The notes beneath the pieces are model-generated. The model made no database searches. It was not told where the DNA came from and saw only the letters and a program-made list of their open reading frames with translations. A stretch of 64,000 bases of DNA from Luedemannella flava (lineage in GTDB: Bacteria; Actinomycetota; Actinomycetes; Mycobacteriales; Micromonosporaceae). Below are positions 24,273 through 32,379 of this stretch, one piece after another (the first letter of the stretch is position 1; every line of letters starts with the position of its first letter). Made by a program: the position numbers and the translations under genes. The stretch spans positions 62,001-126,000 of the forward strand of contig NZ_BAAALT010000053.1 of assembly GCF_039528515.1 (NCBI RefSeq). The letters run 5' to 3'.

Positions 24273-26411
24273 TCACTGGTCGCGGACGAGCGCCGCGTAC
24301 GCGCCGTCGGCCGCCATCAACTGCTCGTGGGTGCCACGTTCGACCTCGCCGCCCCGGTCGAGCACGACGATCAGGTCGGCGTCGCGGATCGTCGACAGCC
24401 GGTGTGCCACCACCAGGCACGTCGCACCGCGCTTGCGCAGGTTGTTGTCGATGAGCCGCTCGGTCTCCGCGTCGAGCGCGCTGGTCGCCTCGTCGAGGAT
24501 GAGCACGCTCGGCTGCCGGACCAGGGCGCGGGCGATCTCGAGGCGCTGGCGCTGGCCGCCGGAGAAGTTCCTACCGCCCTCCGCCACCTTGCTGGCCAGG
24601 CCGCCGGGTCGGCTGGCGACGTCGGGGTAGATGCCGGCGTCGGTGAGCGCCTCGATGACGGTCTCGTCGGGGATCGTCGGGTCCCACAGCGTGACGTTGT
24701 CGCGGACGGTGCCCTCGAACAGCAGCTGGTCCTGGTCGACGAGGGCGACCGTGGCCGCCCACAGGTCGGGGTCGATCTCCTCGCGGCGTCGCCCGTCGAT
24801 GGTGACCTCGCCGGACCACGGCCGGTACAGCCCGGCGACGAGCCGCCCGACGGTCGACTTCCCACTGCCCGAGCCACCGACCAGCGCGACCCGCGCGCCC
24901 GGCGGCACGTCCAGCTCGAAGCGTTCGACCAGTGGTTTCGTCAGCGGGTTGTACCCGAACGTCACCCCCCGGATGCGCAGATGCCCCTCCATCGGCGCGA
25001 CCTCGTCGTCTGTCACCATCGGCGCGGGCAGCGGGTAGTTCTCCACGTCCCGCACCCGGCTCAGGTCGGCGCTCATGTCCTGCAGCTGCCCGCCGAGCGC
25101 GGTCAGGCTCGCCACCGGCCGGTTCATCATCGCCACCAGGCCCTGCATGGCGAGCAGGACGCCCACGGACAGGCTGCCGGACAGCACCCGGTAGCTGCCG
25201 ACGCTCAGCAGCACCGCCGTGTTCACCGCGGCGAGCACGGCCGGGACGACGGCGAGGGCGGCGGTCGGCACGCCGAGCTTCTGCTGGCTCGTGATGACGG
25301 CCGCGCCGCGTGCCGCGAAGCGCTGAAAGCCCTTCTGCTCCTCGCCCGCCGCCTTGATCGACTCGATCATCTGGATCGTCGTGTAGACCGTCCCGAACAG
25401 CTTGCCCCGGTCGGCGACCAGGCCCGCGACCGCGCTCGTGCGCTGCGCCGAGACGTAGCGCAGTACCGCCATGTTCGCCCCGGAGAACGCCACCGCGCAC
25501 AGCCCCAGCAGCACGTCGTACCGGCACAGCAGGACCCCGTACGCGGCCAGCAGCAACAGGTCGACCACGGTGGTCGCGACGCGGCGGGTGAGCAGCGCGG
25601 CGATCGTGTCGTTGCTGCGGACCCGGTTGGTCAGGTCGGCCGCCTGGCGCTGGTCGAAGAACGACAGCGGCAGGCGCAGCAGATGTCGCATGAAGCGGGC
25701 CGCGCTGCCCAGCGCCACCGCCGTCTCCGCCCGCACCAGCAGTTGCTGCTGCAGCAGGCCGGCGACCATCGTCAGGACCACCGCGACGGCCATCGCCGCG
25801 ACGAGCCCGCGCAGCGCGTCCTGGCCGTCGCTGAGCAGCACCCGGTCGACGAACACGGCCGTCATCACCGGCATGATGAGGCCCACGAGCGCGATGATGA
25901 CGCCGAGCAGCATCGTCTGCGGCACGATCGAGCCGAGGTTGCGCCAGCGGGCGGCGAGCGCCCGCATGACCCGGTAGCGGGTGCCCCCGCGCCGGAAGTC
26001 CGGACCGGGCCGCAGGGTCAGCGCCACCCCGGTGTACGAACCGTCGAAGTCCTCCCAACTCGTGGTCCGCGGCCCGGTGGCCGGGTCGTTGAGGTGGACG
26101 CGCCGCCCGAAGCCCTCCAGGACGAGAAAGTGCGCGAACCGCCAGAACAGGATGACCGGCAGGTCCGTCTTGGCGAGCGCGCCGACGTCCATCTGGAAGC
26201 CCTTGGCCTCCAGCCCGTACGTGCGGGCCGCCTTGATCACGCTCACGGCGGTGGACCCGTCGCGGCTGACCCCGCACGTCTGGCGTAGCTCCTCGAGGGG
26301 CACGTGCCGCCCGTAGTGCGCCAGCACGATCCCGAGCGACGCCGCCCCGCACTCCACGGCCTCCATCTGGATCACCGTGGGCGTCCGGACGCGCCTTGTC
26401 GTCGGCCTCAT
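24273..26411 (-). CDS. NHLM-type bacteriocin exporter with C39 peptidase domain
   Basis: 712 residues. Residues 1-135 are a C39 cysteine peptidase (Cys21 in MEAVECGAASLG, His in RFAHFLVLEGF, Asp in LNDPATG) that removes the leader at a Gly/Ala-type site. The transmembrane domain has five to six helices (about 165-440), followed by an ATPase with Walker A GGSGSGKST, signature FSGGQRQRL and Walker B VLILDEATSALD. It acts in the inner membrane: it cleaves the leader and exports the core peptide. It is separated from the adaptor gene upstream by 61 bases containing a 7-bp inverted repeat, and from the second exporter by six bases. Confidence 0.92.
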   Translation of the reverse strand: MRPTTRRVRTPTVIQMEAVECGAASLGIVLAHYGRHVPLEELRQTCGVSRDGSTAVSVIKAARTYGLEAKGFQMDVGALAKTDLPVILFWRFAHFLVLEGFGRRVHLNDPATGPRTTSWEDFDGSYTGVALTLRPGPDFRRGGTRYRVMRALAARWRNLGSIVPQTMLLGVIIALVGLIMPVMTAVFVDRVLLSDGQDALRGLVAAMAVAVVLTMVAGLLQQQLLVRAETAVALGSAARFMRHLLRLPLSFFDQRQAADLTNRVRSNDTIAALLTRRVATTVVDLLLLAAYGVLLCRYDVLLGLCAVAFSGANMAVLRYVSAQRTSAVAGLVADRGKLFGTVYTTIQMIESIKAAGEEQKGFQRFAARGAAVITSQQKLGVPTAALAVVPAVLAAVNTAVLLSVGSYRVLSGSLSVGVLLAMQGLVAMMNRPVASLTALGGQLQDMSADLSRVRDVENYPLPAPMVTDDEVAPMEGHLRIRGVTFGYNPLTKPLVERFELDVPPGARVALVGGSGSGKSTVGRLVAGLYRPWSGEVTIDGRRREEIDPDLWAATVALVDQDQLLFEGTVRDNVTLWDPTIPDETVIEALTDAGIYPDVASRPGGLASKVAEGGRNFSGGQRQRLEIARALVRQPSVLILDEATSALDAETERLIDNNLRKRGATCLVVAHRLSTIRDADLIVVLDRGGEVERGTHEQLMAADGAYAALVRDQ

Positions 26412-26472
26412 CCCGCCACCCCGCTTCGCTCGGCGTCGCGATGAGTGACAACAACGTTGATGATTCGCCCAC

Positions 26473-27279
26473 TCATCCGAGCAACCAGGTGATCGGGTGT
26501 TCGCGCGCGATCGTGAACACGGCCGCGATCTCGCTGGCGGAGTTCAGCTGGTACGGCGGGGAGGCCTTCGTCCAGTACAGGCCGCTCGGTGTCGCCGGGT
26601 CGACGCGTAGGGGGACCACGACCCGCACCACGGTGCCGCCGGCGAGCAGGGCCTGCACGTCCGGGCCGCTGCCCAGGAACGCCCGCATCGACTCGGGCGT
26701 CTCCGGAAACGCGCCGACCGAGCTGACCTCGCCGACCATCGTGCCGAACACCGTGGACGGCGCGGCGGCCGCGGACACCGCGACCGTGTTGCCCAGGCGC
26801 AGCAGCGGCGCCGACCGGGCCGGCACGAACACGACCGCCTGCAGCGCGTCGCCGGGGGTGTCCAGCCGCTCCATCTCCGCGACCCGGGTGCCGGGCTGAA
26901 CGAGCTGACCCTCGTTGATCGCGACACTGACCACGTACGCGTCCCAGGGCGCGTTGACCGTGTCGACCGTCCCGTCGGCGCGCTGGGCGCTGTAGATCGG
27001 CGTGCCCTTGGCGATCCGCACGTTCGCGGCCATCCACACCTTGACGATCTGGCCGCTCGACACCGCGTCGAGCCCGGACACCCCGTTGGAGTGGATCAGC
27101 ACCCCGGCCGCCCGGACCGTCCGGTCGACCGTGCCGAACGTCGCCCACGCGCCGGTCGTGCCGACGGCGAGCAGCAGCGCGACGGTGAGCAGCCAGCCGG
27201 GCACGGTGGCCAGCCGCACCACGTCGTCGAGCTCCTCCGGCGCCTCCAGCTGGCGCAGCGCCTGCCGCCGGAACATCAT
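26473..27279 (-). CDS. NHLM-type secretion protein (HlyD-like adaptor)
   Basis: 268 residues. One N-terminal membrane helix (about 27-48, LLTVALLLAVGTTGAWATFG) precedes a periplasmic-side HlyD-like part with two lipoyl-like halves (VRAAGVLIHSNGVSGLDAV, VNAPWDAYVVSVAINEGQLVQPGTRVAEM). It links the exporter to the outside of the membrane, although in this single-membrane organism its exact role is unclear. The ATG at 27279 overlaps the stop of the SagB gene by ATGA. Confidence 0.82.
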   Translation of the reverse strand: MMFRRQALRQLEAPEELDDVVRLATVPGWLLTVALLLAVGTTGAWATFGTVDRTVRAAGVLIHSNGVSGLDAVSSGQIVKVWMAANVRIAKGTPIYSAQRADGTVDTVNAPWDAYVVSVAINEGQLVQPGTRVAEMERLDTPGDALQAVVFVPARSAPLLRLGNTVAVSAAAAPSTVFGTMVGEVSSVGAFPETPESMRAFLGSGPDVQALLAGGTVVRVVVPLRVDPATPSGLYWTKASPPYQLNSASEIAAVFTIAREHPITWLLG

Positions 27280-28715
27280 GCGGCGGCCCTCGAGCCCAGC
27301 AGGAAGTCCGCGATGCTCGGCTCGACCAGCGGGTCGAGCCCGGACAGCGCGGCGAACGCGGCCGAGTCGCCCGCGCCGAGCGCGCACGGCGCCAACCCCA
27401 TCGCGGCCGCGACCAGGTACATCAGCTCGGTCATCAGCCCCGAGTTCTTCAGGATCAGCGGGTACGCGAGGCCCTCGTACTTCCACATGAGACGGTGGAC
27501 GCGGGCGGTGACCACGAGCAGCACCTGCGGCGGCCGTGAGATCGACGCGGCGGCGCTGGCGTAGGCGAGCAGCCGGTCGGCGACCCCGTTGCGCGGGGCG
27601 AGCAGCTCCAGCCGGTGCTCGAGACTGTCGTAGTGGTACAGCCCGCCGGCGAGCCCGTCGCAGTCGGTGATCATCGGGTACACCTCCAGCTCGCACAGCC
27701 CGCCGCCGGTCGGGTACGGCCGCCGCCCGACCTCGTGCCCGTCCAGTTCGCGCACGTCCGTGGTGCGCTGCACGCGGTACAGGAACTCGGCGAGCTGGTC
27801 GAGGGTGATCGGATTCTCGGTGTCGTGCTCCCGGACGGTGCGCCGCGCGGCGAGCACCTCGGCGAACGACGGCTCGTCCCGGGCCTCCGGCACCGGTAAC
27901 GGCACCACCTGCCGCCCCGGGAACGTGGCGTGCAGCGGCGCCGGCGGGAACTGACCGGCGAACCGGCACGTGCCGCCGATCGGCAGCGCGTGCCGGCCGG
28001 CCCGCGNCCCGTGCACCTCCAGGTCCTCGGGTGACCAGAGCGCCTGCGGCAGCTGTTCGGATTCGGCCCGCTGGTCGGCGACGGCCACGACCAGGCCGGC
28101 GGTGAGCAGCTCGTCGACCAGCCGGCCGGCGACCGTCGCGTCGACCCCGGCCGCCGCGGCGAACGCGGCCGCGTCGCAGCCGTCGTCGCCCGCCGCCGCG
28201 ACGAGGGCGCCGAGGACGCGCTGGTCGGGCAACCCGATGGCGATCGTGGACAGCGGCGACTGGGCCACCATCCGGCCGTTCCCGGCGCGCAGGGTCACGA
28301 ACCGCGACAGCCGGTACGCGCACCCGGGCTCGTGCCGGCGTTCCGGCTCGGCGCCGAGCTGGCCGAGACCCTTGGGCATGACCTCCAGCAGCGGCCGGTC
28401 GGGCAGCGACAGCCGCCGGTCCAGCCAGCGGTGCATGACGAGCCGGCGCAGCAGCACCTGCGCCCGCATGATCTGGGCCTCACCCTCGATCTCGGACACG
28501 AGCCGGTTGGCGTCGAGGTGGCTGAGCCAGTGCTCGGCCAGGCGCAGCAGCAGCGCCCGCTGCCCGACTCCCGGCGAACCCATGACCAGCTCGAACCGGC
28601 TCTGCCGCAGGGTCAGCCCGCCGGTGTCGGAGGTGGTCAGCGTGGCGTCGCGGCGCAGGCGCAGGGCCTCGACGAGGCCGGTCATCCGCCGTACGGGTAC
28701 CTGTGCGAGGACCAT
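27276..28715 (-). CDS. SagB-type FMN dehydrogenase (azoline oxidase)
   Basis: 479 residues. The C-terminal 210 residues are a nitroreductase-fold SagB domain (VLAARRTVREHD, YPTGGGLCELEVYPMI, GGLYHYD, VTARVHRLMWKYEGLAYPLILKNSG, AAAMGLAPCALGAG). It uses FMN to oxidise azolines to azoles. The N-terminal part (about 1-240) is the extra domain often seen in actinobacterial SagB proteins, perhaps a leader-recognition region. Position 28007 is an ambiguous base, which leaves one residue undetermined but does not break the frame. It is 12 bases after the cyclodehydratase and overlaps the adaptor gene. Confidence 0.88.
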   Translation of the reverse strand: MVLAQVPVRRMTGLVEALRLRRDATLTTSDTGGLTLRQSRFELVMGSPGVGQRALLLRLAEHWLSHLDANRLVSEIEGEAQIMRAQVLLRRLVMHRWLDRRLSLPDRPLLEVMPKGLGQLGAEPERRHEPGCAYRLSRFVTLRAGNGRMVAQSPLSTIAIGLPDQRVLGALVAAAGDDGCDAAAFAAAAGVDATVAGRLVDELLTAGLVVAVADQRAESEQLPQALWSPEDLEVHGXRAGRHALPIGGTCRFAGQFPPAPLHATFPGRQVVPLPVPEARDEPSFAEVLAARRTVREHDTENPITLDQLAEFLYRVQRTTDVRELDGHEVGRRPYPTGGGLCELEVYPMITDCDGLAGGLYHYDSLEHRLELLAPRNGVADRLLAYASAAASISRPPQVLLVVTARVHRLMWKYEGLAYPLILKNSGLMTELMYLVAAAMGLAPCALGAGDSAAFAALSGLDPLVEPSIADFLLGSRAAA

Positions 28716-28727
28716 CGCCGTCCCCTT

Positions 28728-30953
28728 TCAGAAGAACACACTGAGCGGGTTCATCGCCGCCTCGTCGGCGGCCAGGCCGGCGCGCCCGAGCCGGGCGGGC
28801 ACGTCCCACAGGCGTCCCGGCCCGAGCCGGCGCCAGAAGTGGCGCATGCCGGGCACGACCACTCTTGCTACGCGCAGTTCAAGGTCGGCGCGCGACTGGT
28901 CGAGCACGATGACGTCCAGCCCCGCGTCGCGCGCGAGCTCGACACAGCGCCGTACGTCCTCGGCCGCGTCGCCGGTGGCCGTGTTCGGATGGGTGGCCGC
29001 CGTGGTCCGCGGGGCGTCCGAGGGGGACAGCCACGGCTGCTCGGCGACCCGGACGGAGGTGAACCAGGCGAGCGTCTCCGCGTCCTGCACCGCGTAGCGG
29101 GTCCGCTCGCCCACCGACCTGGCCACCATCGGCAGGAACTGGTTGACCTCCGCGAGGGCCCGGCCGACCGCGACGGCCGGGTCGGGGTGCGCGCCGAAGC
29201 CGACCAGTACGTCCTCGACGGGCCGGTCGACCCGCGGCGAGATCGCCGCGAAGGTAGGGATGCCCAGGTCGGCGGTCAGATCGAGCGCCCACAGCCGCCG
29301 CCCCAGGTTGCGGGGATAGAAGTCGCACAGCGCGTCGATCCACGGGTCGTTGAACGACGCGAGGTCCACGCCCGGCATGCGCGTGCGGTGGTACCACCAC
29401 AGCGCCACACTGTCCCGTTCGACCAGCTCGCAGAAGCCCTGCAGGATCGCCTCGGGCAGGGTCGCGCCGGCCGCGCACCCGTTGGAGTCCGCCCCGCACA
29501 CGTCCATGTCGGCCAGGTCCGGATGCCCGTACCAGCAGTAGGCCGCCGGCAGCTCCCGCGGCTCGTCGAACGTCAGCGACCAGGCCCGCGTCCACGCGAT
29601 CGCGTGATGTTCGGCGAGCCGCGACGGCACCCGGTGAAAGTGCCCCCTCGGCTCACGCTTGTCATACTGCGCCTCGGAGAACAACAGAAGATCTTTTGGG
29701 AGTACGGCGTGAGCGACCTGCGGCCACGTCGCGCGGATGGTCGGCCGGTCCCCGCGCCACACGCCGCAGTAGCGCTCGATCGCCTCGCCGATCGCCGACA
29801 CCTTCGCCTGCACCTCGGTGCGCCCCTTGCCGCCGGAGAGCCCGCGCAGGTTGGTCCGCAGCATCGCCGGCCCTTTGGGCAGCGCGAAGTTGTGCCCGGC
29901 GCCGAAGCTGTAGGTCAGCCCGTTGTGGTAGTCGACCATCGGCTGGAGCTTGTTGACCACTCCGAGGTAGCGGTCCACATGGTGGTTGAGCCGGCGGTAG
30001 GTCTCCTCGGCGCTGGCCGACCGCGACCCGCCGTCCGCCGACACCGCCACCGGGCTCGGCACCAGCTCGATGCGCCCGTCGGCCTCCGGACGGCCGCCAC
30101 AGGACGGGCAGTAGGGCTGGCGCCGCAGGTCGTGCCCCTCGCCGGTGAGCGTGAGCGTGTCGAACGTGACCAGCCGACCGGTCAGTCGCGGCGAACGACC
30201 GTGCACGGCGAGCACCGGCAGCTCCGCCGCGAGCAGCCCGGCCGCGACCGCGACCGTGGCCGGGATGCTGGCCCGCGCCGGATCGACCGGCGGCGCGCCC
30301 GGTCGCCGGCTGTCCACGAAGGTGAGCACCGGCTCGTTCTCCGTCCAGCGCAGGCGCAGGCAGTCCCAGCAGGCCGTCTCGCCGGGCAGGAAGTGCGGGC
30401 CGAGCAGCAGCGTCGTCCCGTGCGGACGGACCATGGTCCAGCCGCGGCCGTCGGCGAGGCGCGCCCGGTTGATCGCCGCGAGCCGGGGATCGGTGGGGCT
30501 CTTCGCCGCGACGACGAGGGGCCCGTCGCCGTCCTCACCCGCGGTCACCTTCATCCCGAGTTCGAGCAGCTGGCTCTCCAGCGCCGCGATGTCCGGCGCG
30601 CCCGCGTCCACCAGGCACATCGGCAGCGGCCGGCCGGCCTCGTCCGGGTCGAGTCCGCGGGCGTCCCAGGCCGCCGCCGCGGCGTCCGGCGCCGTGGTCG
30701 CGCCGTCGACCAGCAGGTCGAGCCGGATCAGCCGGCGCAGCGCGGTCGCCACGTCCCGGCGCGGGTAGCGGCTCGCGAGAGCCGCCACTGCCGCCGCCGT
30801 CTCGGTGCGGCCGTCGAGGTGGTCCATGAGCTCCGCCGCGATGGGGTCCTCCACCAGCAGGTTGCGGGCCTCGCCCACCACGACCAGGTAATCTCCGGCC
30901 GGCGCGCTGAGCCGGACGGGCAGGTAGTCCGCGCGGACTCTCGGACGACGCAT
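28728..30953 (-). CDS. Fused leader-binding/YcaO cyclodehydratase (TOMM type)
   Basis: 741 residues. The N-terminal about 330 residues look like an ocin-ThiF/E1-like partner with RiPP-recognition features and a Zn site of two Cys pairs (CWDC, CPSC). The C-terminal about 400 residues are a YcaO domain with KVSAIGEAIERYCG, the GCAAGATLPEAILQGFCELVERD ATP-binding helix and VGRALAEVNQF. The protein ends NPLSVFF, like the proline-bearing tails important for cyclodehydration. Predicted reaction: ATP-dependent conversion of Cys/Thr/Ser to azolines, with the CCCPCCC core as the natural target. First gene of the modification/export operon; GGAG lies eight bases before the ATG. Confidence 0.9.
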   Translation of the reverse strand: MRRPRVRADYLPVRLSAPAGDYLVVVGEARNLLVEDPIAAELMDHLDGRTETAAAVAALASRYPRRDVATALRRLIRLDLLVDGATTAPDAAAAAWDARGLDPDEAGRPLPMCLVDAGAPDIAALESQLLELGMKVTAGEDGDGPLVVAAKSPTDPRLAAINRARLADGRGWTMVRPHGTTLLLGPHFLPGETACWDCLRLRWTENEPVLTFVDSRRPGAPPVDPARASIPATVAVAAGLLAAELPVLAVHGRSPRLTGRLVTFDTLTLTGEGHDLRRQPYCPSCGGRPEADGRIELVPSPVAVSADGGSRSASAEETYRRLNHHVDRYLGVVNKLQPMVDYHNGLTYSFGAGHNFALPKGPAMLRTNLRGLSGGKGRTEVQAKVSAIGEAIERYCGVWRGDRPTIRATWPQVAHAVLPKDLLLFSEAQYDKREPRGHFHRVPSRLAEHHAIAWTRAWSLTFDEPRELPAAYCWYGHPDLADMDVCGADSNGCAAGATLPEAILQGFCELVERDSVALWWYHRTRMPGVDLASFNDPWIDALCDFYPRNLGRRLWALDLTADLGIPTFAAISPRVDRPVEDVLVGFGAHPDPAVAVGRALAEVNQFLPMVARSVGERTRYAVQDAETLAWFTSVRVAEQPWLSPSDAPRTTAATHPNTATGDAAEDVRRCVELARDAGLDVIVLDQSRADLELRVARVVVPGMRHFWRRLGPGRLWDVPARLGRAGLAADEAAMNPLSVFF

Positions 30954-31054
30954 CGACCAACTCCGTTATGAGGGGTGGACGTTCATTCTGAGAAGCCGGC
31001 GGCGCCCGCAACCATGGATGGCACGACATTCGGCCGTGCTCAGGCCGGGCCCGC

Positions 31055-32029
31055 TCAGCCCGTGCTGATCGTCGTCGGGGCGTCGCCCAGGCCGAGCAGG
31101 GTCGCCGCCTGCCCGGCGGCCGTGGGCACGAACAGCAGGAACACCTGGACCCGCGAGATGGTGATGCTCGGAGCGGTGACCGGCGCGTCCTTGCCCAGCC
31201 CGATGAGGTCCGGGCTCGGCGGCGCGAGGGTGGCCGGCTTGCCGCCGCTGCCGGCGACCGTGTCGGCCGCCCGGATCGTCAGGAACGTGAACACGCCCGC
31301 GTCGGTCCGCGCCGCGCACTGCGACCACTCGGCGCCGACCAGCTTCCGCGTCGCGGTCATGCCGTGCGCGCCGAGCTGCTGCTGGTAGACCTCCCACCCG
31401 GCCGCGAACTGCCGGTCGAGCAGGTTGCTGCTGGCCAGTACGGACAGGTTGGCGCCGTCGGCGCCGATGGTGCGGTTGAATACCTCGGCGACCAGCCCCT
31501 GCCGGCGCGGCTCGTCGAGGAGCGTGGTCGTGGGCAGCGCGGGTCGCCCGGCCAGCGTCCGGGCCTGCGCGGTCGTCGCCTGGTTGATGCTGACGTTGTG
31601 GCTGGCCTTCCAGCCGCCGCCGTCCTGCCGGACGAACTGGGTGACGTCCGCCAGCGACAGTTCGGTGCCGGTGACCCGCAGCGAGGCGACGACCAGGAAG
31701 CAGGTCGCGTCGCCGGCCGGGATGGCGAAGCCCGGCTCGGTGTGCCGGAAGGCCGGCGGCGTCCGCTTGGCATGTCTGGCGCGGTTGGCGGCGGCGAGGC
31801 TGATGTCCAGCGACGGGGTCATCTCCTGCGCCTTGAGCCCGTTCGGGTCAGCGGCGCTCGACGCGGCCGAGTCCGCCTGGTCGAACGCGGCGAGGACCGC
31901 CTCCGCGGCCGCGACCGGCAGCCCGGGCTGCGCTACCGCGGCCGGCTCGGTGGCGGGCTCGTCATCCCCGCAGCCGGCGACGAGCACGGTCAGAGCCACC
32001 GCCATGAACCCCGCCGCCAGCTTCGTCAT
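31055..32029 (-). CDS. Secreted lipoprotein of unknown function upstream of the cyclodehydratase
   Basis: 324 residues with a lipobox LVAGC (Cys near residue 20) after a short signal peptide, then an Ala/Pro linker. No recognised catalytic motif is seen; LASSNLLDRQFAAGWEVYQQ and VFTFLTIRAAD suggest a globular extracellular domain. It lies 101 bases upstream of the cyclodehydratase on the same strand, so it may be the first cistron of that operon and could serve immunity or export, but that is a guess. The ribosome binding site at ATG 32029 is poor; GTG at 32053 is an alternative. Confidence 0.7.
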   Translation of the reverse strand: MTKLAAGFMAVALTVLVAGCGDDEPATEPAAVAQPGLPVAAAEAVLAAFDQADSAASSAADPNGLKAQEMTPSLDISLAAANRARHAKRTPPAFRHTEPGFAIPAGDATCFLVVASLRVTGTELSLADVTQFVRQDGGGWKASHNVSINQATTAQARTLAGRPALPTTTLLDEPRRQGLVAEVFNRTIGADGANLSVLASSNLLDRQFAAGWEVYQQQLGAHGMTATRKLVGAEWSQCAARTDAGVFTFLTIRAADTVAGSGGKPATLAPPSPDLIGLGKDAPVTAPSITISRVQVFLLFVPTAAGQAATLLGLGDAPTTISTG

Positions 32030-32136
32030 GACGGAAGTATGTGATGTCCACACCCCGCCCCGAGACGATGGCCATCGATGTTGCCACCGTCCCTGTCACC
32101 CTGACACGACTCGGTGCAAACGTTGGACACCCAAGG

Positions 32137-32367
32137 TCAGGGGAGGCACGTGGTTGGCAGGGATGATCGGCGTTCGGGGTACGAACCGCGCTGTGGCAGG
32201 GGTTTCTGCCCCGAAACGGCGATCTTCCGGGCGGGACCAGCGACCGACGGCATTCGTCGACGACGACGGGCTTGAAAAACCACCGTGAGCTCGGCGTCCG
32301 CGAACGGGTTGCCGTCCGCGGGCCCGTCAAAGACCATCTCGTACGGCGTAAGGAGCGCACCTGTCAC
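32137..32367 (-). pseudogene. Truncated start of a DUF5060-type glycosidase
   Basis: The first 32 residues (TPYEMVFDGPADGNPFADAE, then LTVVF) match the N-terminus of DUF5060 domains that precede some glycoside hydrolases (FxGPxxGNPFxDVEL). The frame then runs into Arg-rich noise and stops after 76 codons. The remainder of the expected roughly 500-residue enzyme is absent. Only 32367 to about 32272 is recognisable. Confidence 0.55.
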
Positions 32368-32379
32368 GGACGCACTGTC

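Noticed and set aside
21390..26288. Very long open frame on the plus strand opposite the ABC exporter genes
   Set aside because: It mirrors two intact ABC transporters with complete Walker and signature motifs; the plus frame has no family similarity.
28007..28007. Ambiguous base N inside the SagB gene
   Set aside because: It leaves one codon undetermined but does not interrupt the frame; likely assembly uncertainty rather than biology.
28332..30971. Long open plus-strand frame opposite SagB and the cyclodehydratase
   Set aside because: Antisense shadow; the minus strand encodes recognisable enzymes.
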